Both the position numbers and the translations under genes were made by a program. Below are positions 1-8,800 of a DNA stretch of 39,635 nt, piece after piece. The stretch covers positions 1 through 39,635 of the forward strand of contig SHZF01000040.1 in the NCBI GenBank assembly GCA_009692425.1, read 5' to 3'. How positions within the stretch are numbered: position 1 is the first letter of the stretch; each line of letters opens with the position of its first letter. Below the pieces are notes generated by a model, which had not been told where the DNA came from, searched no databases, and worked only from the letters and a program-made list of their open reading frames with translations. This DNA is from Myxococcales bacterium (GTDB lineage Bacteria > Myxococcota_A > UBA9042).

Positions 1-3000
1 CGGATTCCACCACGGGTCGTAGTGGATGACGACGTCGGCGGCCGTCAGGTTCAAGCCGACGCCACCCGCCTTCAAGCTGACGAGGAACACGGGCGGACCG
101 TCGTCGGCCTGCGCCTTCGCGATCACGGCGGCGCGATCGCGCGTCGCCCCGTCCAGGTACGCCGTAGCCACGCCCGCCTCCTCAAGCAGGCGCCGCAGCA
201 GCTTCAGCATCGTGGTCCACTGCGAGAACACGAGCACGCGGCGCCCTTCGGCGAGCAGTTCTTCGACGGTTTCGAGGAAAAGTTCGGTCTTGGCCGAGTT
301 CGCCACGGCGCGCGCGTCTTCGAACGGCAGCAGGTCTGGGTGGCAGCAGGCCTGGCGCAGGCGCAGCAAGGCCTCGAGTACGGTCAACGCGTTGCGTTCA
401 AGGCCGCTCTCGTCGACAGCCTTCATCACCTGCGCCCGGTACGTATTGCGAACCTTTTCGTAAAGCAGGCGCTGGGCGGGCCCGAGCGTGCAGCGCAGCG
501 TGACCTCGGTGACGGGCGGCAATTCGGTCAGCACGTCTGCCTTCAGGCGGCGCAACAAGAAGGGTCGCAGGCGCTGGCGCAACTGGTCCAGCAGTTCAGG
601 TTGCACCTCGCCAGCCTTCTCCACACCGTAGCGCCGCAGGAAGCGGGCACGGCTGCCGAAAAAGCCCGGCATCAGGAACTGGAATTGACTCCACAGTTCC
701 ATCAGGTTGTTTTCGAGCGGCGTGCCCGTCAGCGTCAGCCGGTGCATGGCCTGCAGGCTGCGTGCCGCGCCCGCGGTTTGCGACGCCGCGTTCTTGATCG
801 CCTGCGCCTCATCGAGCACGACGTAGTGGAACGGCTGCGGCAACAGCAGTTCCAAGTCGAGCCGCAGCAACGCATACGACGTGACCACGATGTCGTACTC
901 GGCCAACCGCTGCAGCAGGGCCAACCGATCCTCGCGACTGCCGCCCCGCAGCACGAGCACCCGCAGCGTGGGCACGAAGCGCGCGGCCTCGTCGGCCCAG
1001 TTCTGCACGACCGACGTCGGCGCCACCACGAGCGTCGGCCCACGGGCGCGCCCGCCATCGACCTCGTCAAGCAAAAGCGCCAGCGTCTGCACGGTCTTGC
1101 CGAGGCCCATGTCGTCGGCGAGGCAGGCGTGCAGGCCGAGCCCCTGCAACGCAGCCAGCCACTCGTAGCCGCGCTGCTGGTAGCCCCGCAGCGTGCCGAC
1201 GAAGCGGGCCGGCAGTTCGCGCGGCACGATGCCCACAAAAGCGTCCAGCTTTTCTGTGAACGCGCGCCAGCCCTCGTCGCCCGCGCCGTGTTCAGCGGCG
1301 AGACCAAGCAACGCGGGTGCCAGGAAGCGGCCCACCTTGTGCTCGCCGTCCGCATCGGGCGGGGCCAGTTCGTCGAGGTCTTGCAGCGCCGCCGCGTGCT
1401 TGCGGAGCCACGCAGCGGGCAGCCGCGCCATCTCTCCATCCTGCAACCGGATGAAGCGGGCCCCCTTGCGCCACGCGGCCAGCACGAGCCCCAAGGGCAC
1501 GGCGGATTCGCCGGCGTGGAGTTCGATGCGCACGCCGAACCAGTCGATGCCGCTGCGAATCTTGACCTGCGCCACGACACCGTGGCGGCTCGGCCGCAGT
1601 CTGGCCAGCGTTTCGTGGCCGAGCACCTCGGCGCCGTCGCGTTCGAACGTGGGCATGTGGTCGATTAGGAAATCGAGCGCTTCGTCGGGCGGCAGGCTGG
1701 CCGGCAAGTTGGCTCCAACCGCACGCGCCACGCGGGTGTGCCAGCGCTGCTCGAAGGCATGATCGCGCTGCCACAAGGTCGGCGTGTGCCCGGGATGCCC
1801 GCGGGCGAACACCTTGGGACCGCCACCGAAGGCAAACTCGACGACTTCGCGGCTCGGCCGGTGGAGGTGCCCGTCGCCGTCGTCGGCGCGATAGTGGAAT
1901 GCGAGGTGCACGGACAACGACTCGTCCACCTCGGCGAGGCGCAGCACCGGTACCGCGGCCGCGATACGCGCCTGGGGCAGTTGGACCGTACGCTCGACCA
2001 AAGTGGCATCGGAGCGCAGGCGCGGCAATACGTCGCGGCAGAAGGCGGGCAAGTCCGATGCGACGATCTGCACCGGTCCCGAACGCAGCAGTGCGAGAAC
2101 GGCCGGGGCGTCGCAATCGGGGCGCACGACGCATTTCTCGGCGCGCAGGTACAACCACGGTACGGGACCGGGCAGCAGCAGGTAGTCGTCGCCGCCGCGC
2201 CCCGGCACGACGCTCTGCACCTCGGCGCGCAGTTCGATGCCGCCGCCCGTCGTGTCCTGGATGAGCACGGTGACGGGACGCTTCTCGCCATCGACCCGCG
2301 CGTCGTCGCCGTCGACCCGCAGCGAGAACGGCGCGGCGTCGACAAAAAGGCGCACGAACACGTCGATGAAGCCGGGCTGGATGGTTCGCACCCGCAGATC
2401 GTGGCGGTTGACGAGACACAGCACGGGGATGAGGTCGTCGCGGTTCTGCGCCTGGTCGTCCCCCGTCCGGTAGCCGAAATGCCCCACGGCCGTCGGAGTC
2501 CAGCCGGCGACGGCACCGGTCGAACGCTTGCCGCGATCGGAGACGGACCTGCGGCGCCGCACGACGCCCACGGTGATATCACCGGTTGCGCTCGATCGGT
2601 GAAGGGCGAGGTCGTAGCACGTCCAGCTCGCCCGGTCCGGCGCCATGGCTGGCGGGGGCGCCGCATCGGCCTGCAGCACCTTGCGCCACCCGGACGGATG
2701 GCCGTTGCGCCCGCGCTCCAAGCCACCCGATTCAAAGTTGTGCTGGATCGCCAGCGTCGCGGCCATTGCGTGGGTGCAGGCGGCGTCGCCCTGCTCGCAG
2801 GTGCAATCCCAACTGTCGAGGACGGCACCGTCCGTGCCGAGATCGAGGGCCAACGTCACCGTCTCCGCCGTGTCGCGATCGGCACCGACGAGCACCTGAT
2901 AGCGCTGTGCATCCTCTTCGAGCCGCACGATGCGCTGCACCTGGCCGCGCCGGAACGCCTCCGCTCCGGCCAGCCGCGCACGGTTGCCGATGGCGCTCTC

Positions 3001-3024
3001 GAGCAGGCTCAAGTTCAACCGCAC
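1..3024 (-). CDS. SNF2-family DEAD/DEAH helicase with N-terminal SWIM zinc finger (3' end outside window)
   Basis: A Swi2/Snf2-type ATPase expected to translocate on double-stranded DNA and remodel nucleoprotein complexes. 1,008 codons are visible and the reading frame runs off the left edge. A SWIM zinc finger lies near residues 74-87 (CTC, then C and H). The ATPase core has Walker A DDMGLGKT (Lys643), motif II DEAQ (Asp738) followed by AIKN, LTGTP, and in the second RecA lobe GVGLNLTAADVVIHYDPWWNP, which is motif V/VI of SNF2 proteins and reaches base 1. I chose a GTG start that overlaps the truD stop by about 10 bp; no in-frame ATG lies close by. This suggests translational coupling to truD. 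Substrate unknown; SWIM-SNF2 proteins are widespread in bacteria and mostly uncharacterised. Confidence 0.93.
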   Translation of the reverse strand, partial: MRLNLSLLESAIGNRARLAGAEAFRRGQVQRIVRLEEDAQRYQVLVGADRDTAETVTLALDLGTDGAVLDSWDCTCEQGDAACTHAMAATLAIQHNFESGGLERGRNGHPSGWRKVLQADAAPPPAMAPDRASWTCYDLALHRSSATGDITVGVVRRRRSVSDRGKRSTGAVAGWTPTAVGHFGYRTGDDQAQNRDDLIPVLCLVNRHDLRVRTIQPGFIDVFVRLFVDAAPFSLRVDGDDARVDGEKRPVTVLIQDTTGGGIELRAEVQSVVPGRGGDDYLLLPGPVPWLYLRAEKCVVRPDCDAPAVLALLRSGPVQIVASDLPAFCRDVLPRLRSDATLVERTVQLPQARIAAAVPVLRLAEVDESLSVHLAFHYRADDGDGHLHRPSREVVEFAFGGGPKVFARGHPGHTPTLWQRDHAFEQRWHTRVARAVGANLPASLPPDEALDFLIDHMPTFERDGAEVLGHETLARLRPSRHGVVAQVKIRSGIDWFGVRIELHAGESAVPLGLVLAAWRKGARFIRLQDGEMARLPAAWLRKHAAALQDLDELAPPDADGEHKVGRFLAPALLGLAAEHGAGDEGWRAFTEKLDAFVGIVPRELPARFVGTLRGYQQRGYEWLAALQGLGLHACLADDMGLGKTVQTLALLLDEVDGGRARGPTLVVAPTSVVQNWADEAARFVPTLRVLVLRGGSREDRLALLQRLAEYDIVVTSYALLRLDLELLLPQPFHYVVLDEAQAIKNAASQTAGAARSLQAMHRLTLTGTPLENNLMELWSQFQFLMPGFFGSRARFLRRYGVEKAGEVQPELLDQLRQRLRPFLLRRLKADVLTELPPVTEVTLRCTLGPAQRLLYEKVRNTYRAQVMKAVDESGLERNALTVLEALLRLRQACCHPDLLPFEDARAVANSAKTELFLETVEELLAEGRRVLVFSQWTTMLKLLRRLLEEAGVATAYLDGATRDRAAVIAKAQADDGPPVFLVSLKAGGVGLNLTAADVVIHYDPWWNP

Positions 3025-4151
3025 GCGTCTGCCTCTGGGCGCCCGTCCGTGGCGCCGCCATCCATCAACTCGCCCAACACGACCGTTGCAAACGCCCCGG
3101 CCGGCAGGACGAACCGCACAGTGTAGCCATCGACTTCGGCATCGAGCCCGGCTTCGGTGACGGGAATGACCAAGGGGCGCCGCGTGCCCTCGGCCAGCGG
3201 ACCCAGCGCAGCGAAGTCGTCGAGGTCCAGGCCACACGCCGCGAGCACCTCGTCTTCAAGGGCTCCCGCTGTCGCCGTCGCGCGCACCATCTTGGGCCCC
3301 CACATCGGCCCCGTCGGCTCGATCTCGCCCAAGGCGGCGCGGGCCCGGTCAAGCTCTGCGTCGGAGCTTACGAACACGCCACCGGAAGCCACCTTGCGAC
3401 AGACGTCGCCGGCCAGAACGAGCCCCAACGTACCCTCGCCCAGCCGCCGTGCGACAGTGCAGTTGAACACGTGGCTCTGGAGCGCCGAAGCCGCCAACCG
3501 GCGCAGGGAACGGTCGGCAAGGTTCACCTGGTGCACCACGCCGTCCGGCGTGCCGATGCGCGCCATGCGCGGCACTCCCTTCGCCAACGCCCAACCGGCC
3601 GCCAGCGTCGAACCGCCGTGCCCCATCCGTTGGCTGCCGTAGAACGCCGGGCAGCCGCGCGCCACCAGCACGTCGAGTCGCGCGCGCGCCAAGCGGGCTG
3701 CATCGGGCCCCGCCTCGCGCACCCGGATGCGAAAGCGGTTGCCGCGCAAGTGGGCGGTGCGCAGCTTGTTGCGATGAAGCTTGGCCTCAAGCACGCGAAT
3801 CCCCGGCGCTTCGACGGCGCCGACCCGTGCCTGGGCGTTGGCGGGTACGCTGACCCACTGCCGGGTCACAGCGCGCTTGTCCTTGAGCCCCGCCATGCCG
3901 ATCGCGTCGGGGGGTACGCCGAGCGAACGCGACAGGTGGCGCCGCAACGTATCCGCGGCCACGTCGATCTTCTCGATCCACAAGTACAGGTGTTCCCCCT
4001 CGCCGGACGGCAGATAGAGGGGCAGTTCTTCGACTTCGAAGTCTTCCGGCACCGTGCGCAACCGCCCGTCCGTACCCGGCAAGTCGGCCGTAGCCCGCGG
4101 CAGCGGGTGGAGTGGAACGAGGGGACAGATGTGCAGATCGGCTGGCAGCAT
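3015..4151 (-). CDS. truD: tRNA pseudouridine(13) synthase TruD
   Basis: Isomerises uridine 13 of tRNA (Glu in E. coli) to pseudouridine in the cytoplasm. The 378-residue protein is near the family length. It shows the TruD hallmark GLKDKRAVTRQ, which carries the catalytic Asp, the NRFRIRVRE segment, and GCPAFYGSQRMG matching the family's YFGxQRFG motif. The frame is open to 4268, but the conserved N-terminus (LRTVPEDFEVEE) begins shortly after the Met at 4151, so I start there; the extra upstream residues look like low-complexity read-through. It is the first gene of a two-gene unit with the SNF2 helicase and is divergent from the small gene at 4331. Confidence 0.93.
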   Translation of the reverse strand: MLPADLHICPLVPLHPLPRATADLPGTDGRLRTVPEDFEVEELPLYLPSGEGEHLYLWIEKIDVAADTLRRHLSRSLGVPPDAIGMAGLKDKRAVTRQWVSVPANAQARVGAVEAPGIRVLEAKLHRNKLRTAHLRGNRFRIRVREAGPDAARLARARLDVLVARGCPAFYGSQRMGHGGSTLAAGWALAKGVPRMARIGTPDGVVHQVNLADRSLRRLAASALQSHVFNCTVARRLGEGTLGLVLAGDVCRKVASGGVFVSSDAELDRARAALGEIEPTGPMWGPKMVRATATAGALEDEVLAACGLDLDDFAALGPLAEGTRRPLVIPVTEAGLDAEVDGYTVRFVLPAGAFATVVLGELMDGGATDGRPEADACG

Positions 4152-4160
4152 GGGCCGGTT

Positions 4161-4189
4161 AGCATGGCGGTAGCGCGCGGTGCGGGCAA
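4161..4189 (-). promoter_or_regulatory. weak sigma70-like promoter candidate for truD
   Basis: Reading the minus strand, TTGCCC, 17 bp, CATGCT, then 9 bp to the truD ATG. Spacing fits a housekeeping promoter but both boxes are imperfect, so this is only a candidate. Confidence 0.2.
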
Positions 4190-4270
4190 GCACCGGGTCC
4201 TGGTGCGACGAAAATGGGTTGCACCGGGGCCCGCTGGAGCGACAGGGGGCTGCGCGGCAATTGGGCACGG

Positions 4271-4299
4271 TTGCCAGTCCGCGTCGGCGCCGGTAGCCT
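4271..4299 (+). promoter_or_regulatory. sigma70-like promoter candidate for the small gene at 4331
   Basis: TTGCCA at 4271-4276, a 17-bp spacer, then TAGCCT at 4294-4299. A transcript would begin near 4306 and give a leader of about 25 nt containing the AAGGAGG ribosome binding site at 4320-4326. The -10 box resembles those found at other genes in this window (TAGGCT, TAGCGT). Confidence 0.35.
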
Positions 4300-4330
4300 C
4301 CACGCCCACTTTCCCGAGCAAGGAGGACTC

Positions 4331-4540
4331 ATGACCGCAAAGAATTACGTTCAGAAGGTGATGCGCGACTTTCCAGACAACGAGATGAGCGCTAGCGATC
4401 TGTGGGATTGGCAAGGCGAAACGAAGGATTTCGCCCGCAACACGATCTACTATGCGCTGCTCGAACTCGAGAAGGGCAAGAAGGTCGTGCGCGGCCAGTT
4501 GCCGGGTGAGAAGTCGGTGTATTGGGCGGCTGCCCGCTAG
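4331..4540 (+). CDS. small conserved-looking protein, possible winged helix
   Basis: A 69-residue protein that I do not recognise by family. The start is set by a very strong Shine-Dalgarno, AAGGAGG, 4 bp before the ATG; the frame is open further upstream but that part reads as noise. The predicted order is a short helix (YVQKVMRDF), an acidic segment with two Trp (SASDLWDWQGE), a long helix (ARNTIYYALLELEKG) and a beta hairpin (VVRGQLPGEKSVYWAA). A helix followed by a hairpin ending in an aromatic strand is the layout of a small winged-helix DNA-binding domain, but no specific match is claimed. It stands alone between divergent truD and a convergent lipoprotein gene. Confidence 0.75.
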   Translation: MTAKNYVQKVMRDFPDNEMSASDLWDWQGETKDFARNTIYYALLELEKGKKVVRGQLPGEKSVYWAAAR

Positions 4541-4607
4541 AGACGCGACCGACTCGGCTGCCGGCGCGACCGGTGCAGTGCCCTGCCGTAGCGGGGTGTC
4601 AGCTTGC

Positions 4608-5504
4608 TCACGGCGCGCAATCGCTCGGGCAACTGCTGGCCACCTCGCCGGCCTCGCAGACGCCATTGCCGCAGAGGCCGCCCTTCGCGGACCCGTTGCA
4701 TTCGCTGAAGCCGCACGCGGCGACCGCCTTCGACTTCGGGTGCGTGGCGGCCGAGTCGGCGCAGAATTCGCCGCAGGTCTCGTCGCCGCCGCATCCCGCG
4801 AGGCAGCCCAGCGCACCGTCGAGCGCGCTGACGCAACTCGGGTCGGCGAGGCAGATCGCGGTGGTGCCGCCGCACTTGCCCTTCAGGCACGCGAGGATGC
4901 CGACGACTTCGGCATCGCAGTCCACGGCACACGCTCCGGGACCCTCCGGCTTCTGGCACACGCCGTCGCCGCACGCGGGACTTGTGCCGCTCGCGCAGTC
5001 CATCGGGCACTTCGCCGCTTTTTCCCCTGCCTCGCACACGCCGTCGCCACAGACGGGCGGCGGGCCGCAGTCCTCGGGGCACGTGAACCCCGACTCGCCA
5101 TCTTCGCACGCGCCATCGCCGCACGGCGGGGGCGGCGTCGCGTCGCCAGCAGGACCGCTGTCTGCATTGACCCCGTCGATGCCGGCGTCCTGCCCCGTCG
5201 CCTCCGGCACCGCTCCGTCGGTCGTCCCGCGGCCGCCCGGCCCGGCGTCCACGGGGAGAAGCGCGTCCGTCTTGGCGGCGCCGTCGGCCTTCGGGGCGGC
5301 CGTGTCCTTGGCCGCAAACAGCAAGCTGTCAAAGGCGAATCCGGCGTCGGCGGCGGCCGCATCGGACCCCGCGTCGGCGGCAGGAACGGTCGCTTCGCCA
5401 CAAGCCAATAGGGCCGCGCTCCACAGGATCGAGGCCGAATGAAGATGGTGCCGTTCAAAACCCGCTCGCGCCGCCAGGTGTCGGATTGTCGTGCGGGACT
5501 CCAT
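4608..5504 (-). CDS. secreted lipoprotein with four CGDGxC(E) cysteine repeats
   Basis: A 298-residue probable outer-surface lipoprotein. An Arg-rich n-region and hydrophobic stretch end in the lipobox LLAC (Cys35). An Asp/Ala/Gly-rich linker to about residue 125 follows. Then come four repeats of the form CGDGxCExGE...CPxDC: CGDGACEDGE, CGDGVCEAGE, CGDGVCQKPE, and CGNGVCEAGE at the extreme C-terminus. Between the third and fourth is a distinct Cys-rich module (ACLKGKCGGTTAICL to AACGFSECNG). Such repeats are common in exported proteins of Myxococcota; their function is unknown. The ATG lies 6 bp after a TAGGCT box, so the message may be leaderless; no Shine-Dalgarno is visible. Divergent from the kinase gene. 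Confidence 0.85.
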   Translation of the reverse strand: MESRTTIRHLAARAGFERHHLHSASILWSAALLACGEATVPAADAGSDAAAADAGFAFDSLLFAAKDTAAPKADGAAKTDALLPVDAGPGGRGTTDGAVPEATGQDAGIDGVNADSGPAGDATPPPPCGDGACEDGESGFTCPEDCGPPPVCGDGVCEAGEKAAKCPMDCASGTSPACGDGVCQKPEGPGACAVDCDAEVVGILACLKGKCGGTTAICLADPSCVSALDGALGCLAGCGGDETCGEFCADSAATHPKSKAVAACGFSECNGSAKGGLCGNGVCEAGEVASSCPSDCAP

Positions 5505-5510
5505 CCGGGC

Positions 5511-5539
5511 AGCCTACCGGCTGGGCGCCGGCGTGTCAC
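5511..5539 (-). promoter_or_regulatory. candidate leaderless promoter of the CGDGxC lipoprotein
   Basis: On the minus strand GTGACA (5539-5534), 17 bp, TAGGCT (5516-5511), then 6 bp and the ATG at 5504. With a normal -10 to start distance, transcription would begin at or next to the A of the ATG. The -35 box directly abuts the conserved part of the dispersed repeat. Confidence 0.45.
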
Positions 5540-5707
5540 GACCCCGATCCGCCGCCTTCGGCCCAGCTCTGCGTTGTCGCTGCGGAATCGGCGTTCGAAG
5601 TACCGGGTGTATGTCTTCACGCCGATTCCTTGCTCCGCCTTGTCGAGCGCAAGCGAGCCAACCGGCAACGCGCATCCGAATTTGGCGACCGGGGATGGCA
5701 GTCGGTG
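5512..5707. repeat. dispersed palindromic repeat, copy 1
   Basis: First of two related copies in the window (the other is 25057-25286). Block A, 5540-5561, is identical over 22 bp to 25089-25110. Block B, 5574-5642, matches 25177-25245 at 64 of 69 positions with no gap. Block C, 5672-5707, matches 25250-25286 with about five changes. Block B contains a perfect 11-bp inverted repeat (GGAATCGGCGT / ACGCCGATTCC). On the minus strand blocks B and A read as one open frame, AEQGIGVKTYTRYFERRFRSD followed by NAELGRRRRIGV. Most of the intergenic stretch 5505-5862 is this element; in the remaining 5708-5834 I see no gene. Confidence 0.8.
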
Positions 5708-5834
5708 GTGGATCTTGGACCAGCGCACGGTTGACCTCGCGCGTTCCGCCCGCCAAGATGCCGACGCCTTGACGAAGCTTCGGGGGCGCACTGAGCCGAT
5801 CGCTAGGCCGTCCGCCTCCTCCCTTCGCATCGGG

Positions 5835-5878
5835 CCAGCATGAAGGTCGGAGACACCCCAGCATGAAGGTCGGAGACA
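5835..5878 (+). repeat. tandem 21-bp direct repeat duplicating the kinase start region
   Basis: The 21 bp at 5835-5855 (CCAGCATGAAGGTCGGAGACA) recur at 5858-5878 with a 23-bp period. Each copy contains an ATG; the second is the kinase start. The first copy also supplies GGAG (5849-5852), ten bases before the kinase ATG, as a ribosome binding site. Confidence 0.9.
5840..5866 (+). CDS. eight-residue upstream ORF overlapping the kinase start
   Basis: The first ATG of the duplicated segment opens the frame MKVGDTPA and stops at TGA 5864-5866, overlapping the kinase ATG (5863) as ATGA. The 23-bp offset puts it out of frame with the kinase. It has no good Shine-Dalgarno of its own. If translated it would couple or attenuate kinase initiation. 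This is inferred from sequence layout only. Confidence 0.3.
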   Translation: MKVGDTPA

Positions 5879-8800
5879 TCGTTGCGGGCCGCTTCGTCGT
5901 CCAGCGCGTGGCCGGCAGCGGTGCGATGGGCACTGTCTTTTGCGGCCACGACGCCGAGAGCGACAAGTTCGTCGCGATCAAGGTGCTGCATACGACCGAC
6001 GAGAAGCTGGGCGAGCGGTTCGAGCGCGAAGCCGAAATCCTCCACCAGCTCGACGACCCGGGCATCGTGCGCCACATCGCATCGGGCGAGACCGACGACC
6101 ACGAACGCTACCTGATCATGGAGTGGCTCGAAGGCCTCGACCTCGGGCAGCGGTTGATGGCCGGCACGGGCCTCACCGTCGCCGAATCGGTCACGCTGGC
6201 GCGGCGTGCGGCGGCGGCGCTCGGCAAGGCCCACGACCTTGGCATCATCCATCGCGACATCAAGCCGTCCAACCTGTATCTGCTTGGCGGCGACCCGGCC
6301 GAGGTCAAGGTGCTCGATTTCGGCGTTGCGCGGCTCACCGGCCAGCAGCGCAGGACCGCCACCGGGGCGACCCTCGGCACGCCGGCGTACATGGCGCCAG
6401 AGCAGGCAGCGGGCATGGCCAACCTCGATTCACGCGTCGATGTCTTTGCCCTGGGCTCGGTGCTTTTCGAGTGCCTCACCGGCCAGCCGGCGTTCCCCGG
6501 CGAGTCGTTGATGGAGATCCTGTCGAAAGTGCTGTTCCAGGAGCCCCCGCAGGTGCTCCAGGTGCGGCCCGACCTGCCGGAAGCGCTCAATGCCGTGGTC
6601 GCGCGGATGATGGCGCGCGACCAGAACCTGCGCTACCGCGATGGGCACGCCGTGGCGGCGGCGCTGTCGGGATTCGAGGCCATGCGCGGGGATCGGCCGA
6701 AATCGGCGGCCTACGCGTCGCTGACGCTGACGGGGGCGGAGCGGCGCTTCATCAGCATCGTCGTGCTCGGCGTGAACCGGCTCGGCGAGACGCCCGACGC
6801 CACGATGTCCGAGAGCGACCTGAGGACCGAGACGCGGCTCATCAAGAGCACCGCCAAGATGTTTGGGTTTCGCATCGAGAACATGCCCGACGGGTCCGTG
6901 ATCGCCATCCAGGACGCCATCGGGGTGCCAACCGAGCAGATCGAGCGCGCCGCCCGCTATGCCCTGCGTTTGCGCGAACACGTGCCCGGGGCACCGCTGG
7001 CGCTGGTGACGGGTTGGGGCGTGATGGACAACAACGCCACGCTATCCAGCTTGCTGAACAATGCTAGTGAGTTGCTGAAGAAGGCGAACGTGGACGGCGT
7101 GCGCATCGACTCCGACACGGCCGCGCTGCTCGATGCCCGCTTCGAGGTCGCCCAGCGCGAGGGCGAAGGGTGGGTGCTCGAGCGCGAGCAACCGGCGACC
7201 GACGCGATTCGAGTCGTCAACGGCAAGGTCACGCAGTACGTCGGACGGCAGCAGGAACTCGCCATGCTCGACGCCGCGTTCGCGCAGTGCATCGACGACG
7301 GCGAGGCCCGCGTCGTGTTGGTGACGGCGCCGGCAGGCATGGGCAAGTCGCGGCTGGCTTTCGAGTTCGTGCGACGGATCGAGCAATCTCACGGCGACAT
7401 GATGCTCCTGCAGGGGCGTGGCGACCCGCTCGGCGCGGCGGCATACGGCTTGCTGGCGCTGGCGCTGCGGCGGGCTGCGACGGCGCGCGAGGGCGAGGCC
7501 TTCGCCACCCAACGGACGGCCCTGCGCAACCTGGCCAAGCGCTGGGTCGACGTCGCCTTGCTCGACCACGTCACGGACTTCCTCGGCGAGATGGTCGGCA
7601 TCCGCAGCGACGACACTGACAATCCGCAGTTGCGAGCCGCCCGTGCCGACCCGACGTTGATGGGTAGCCAGGTGCTGGCGGCGTGGCAGACGTTCATGGC
7701 GGCGGTCACCGCGCGGACCCCGGCACTCGTCGTGCTCGAAGACGTCCAGTACGCCGATCTGCCGTCGCTGCGCGCGATCGAGGCGGTGCTCAAGGACCTG
7801 CAGGGTGCGCCCCTCATGGTGCTGGCTCTCGGCCGCCCCGAACTGCACGAGCGCCATCCGAACCTGTGGCGCGACCGCAACCTGACGAAGCTCGAACTCG
7901 GCCGCCTGCCACCGAAGGCCAGCGAACGCCTCGTCCAGCAGGTGCTCGGGCGCGACATCCAGCCGGCGCTCGTGGCGAAGTTGATCGAACGCAGCGAGGG
8001 CAATCCGTTTTGCCTCGAAGAACTGATGCGACACGTGGCGGCGGGACAGCGCGACAGCTTCCCCGACAGCGTGCTCGGCATGGTGCAGGCGCGCCTCGAG
8101 ACGCTGGACCCGCGGGAGCGCCAGGTGCTGCGCGCCGCCAGCGTATACGGCCAGGTGTTCTGGCTCGGTGGCGTCGCGGCAATGCTCGGCTTTGCTCGCG
8201 CTGCCGAGGCCGGCGAGCACCTGGAAGGGCTCGTACGGCGCGAACTCGTGCGGCGGCGGCCCGATTGCGTGTTTCCGGGCGAGACCGAATACGGTTTTGC
8301 CAGCGCGATGGTGCACGATGCGGCCTATGCGAGCCTGACCGGCGAAGACCGGATGCTGGGCCACCGGCTGTGCGCCAAGTGGCTGGAGGCCCACGCAGAG
8401 CGCAACGCCCTCGTGTTGGCGGGGCACCTGGAACGCGGTGGCCAGTCGCTGCTCGCGTCTGCCCAATACCTGCGGGCTGCCGAGTCGACCCTCGAATCGG
8501 GGGACAACGAAGGCACCGTCACCCTGGCCGAGCGGGGCCTCGATTGCGGCGCGGCCGGCGAGGTGCGCGGCCGGTTGCGCCTGGTGCAGGCCGAGGTCTG
8601 GGAGTGGCAGGGCAAGTGGGCCGACAACGAGACGGCCGCCCGCGAGGCGTTCAGCCTGCTGCCCGTCGGGTCGGCGCCGTGGTTCCGTGCGGCCGGTCAG
8701 GCGCTGATCGCGTCTGCGCGCTTCGGCCAGTCGCCCGATTTCGCCGGCCTCGCCGCCCGCATCGGGGCCGTCGAACCGGCGGACGCCGCGGCATGTGGTC

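Noticed and set aside
5574-5642. tRNA or integron attC site in the dispersed repeat (GTTCGAA resembles a T-loop)
   Set aside because: No acceptor, D or anticodon arms are found around it, and no RYYYAAC/GTTRRRY core sites or integrase lie nearby.
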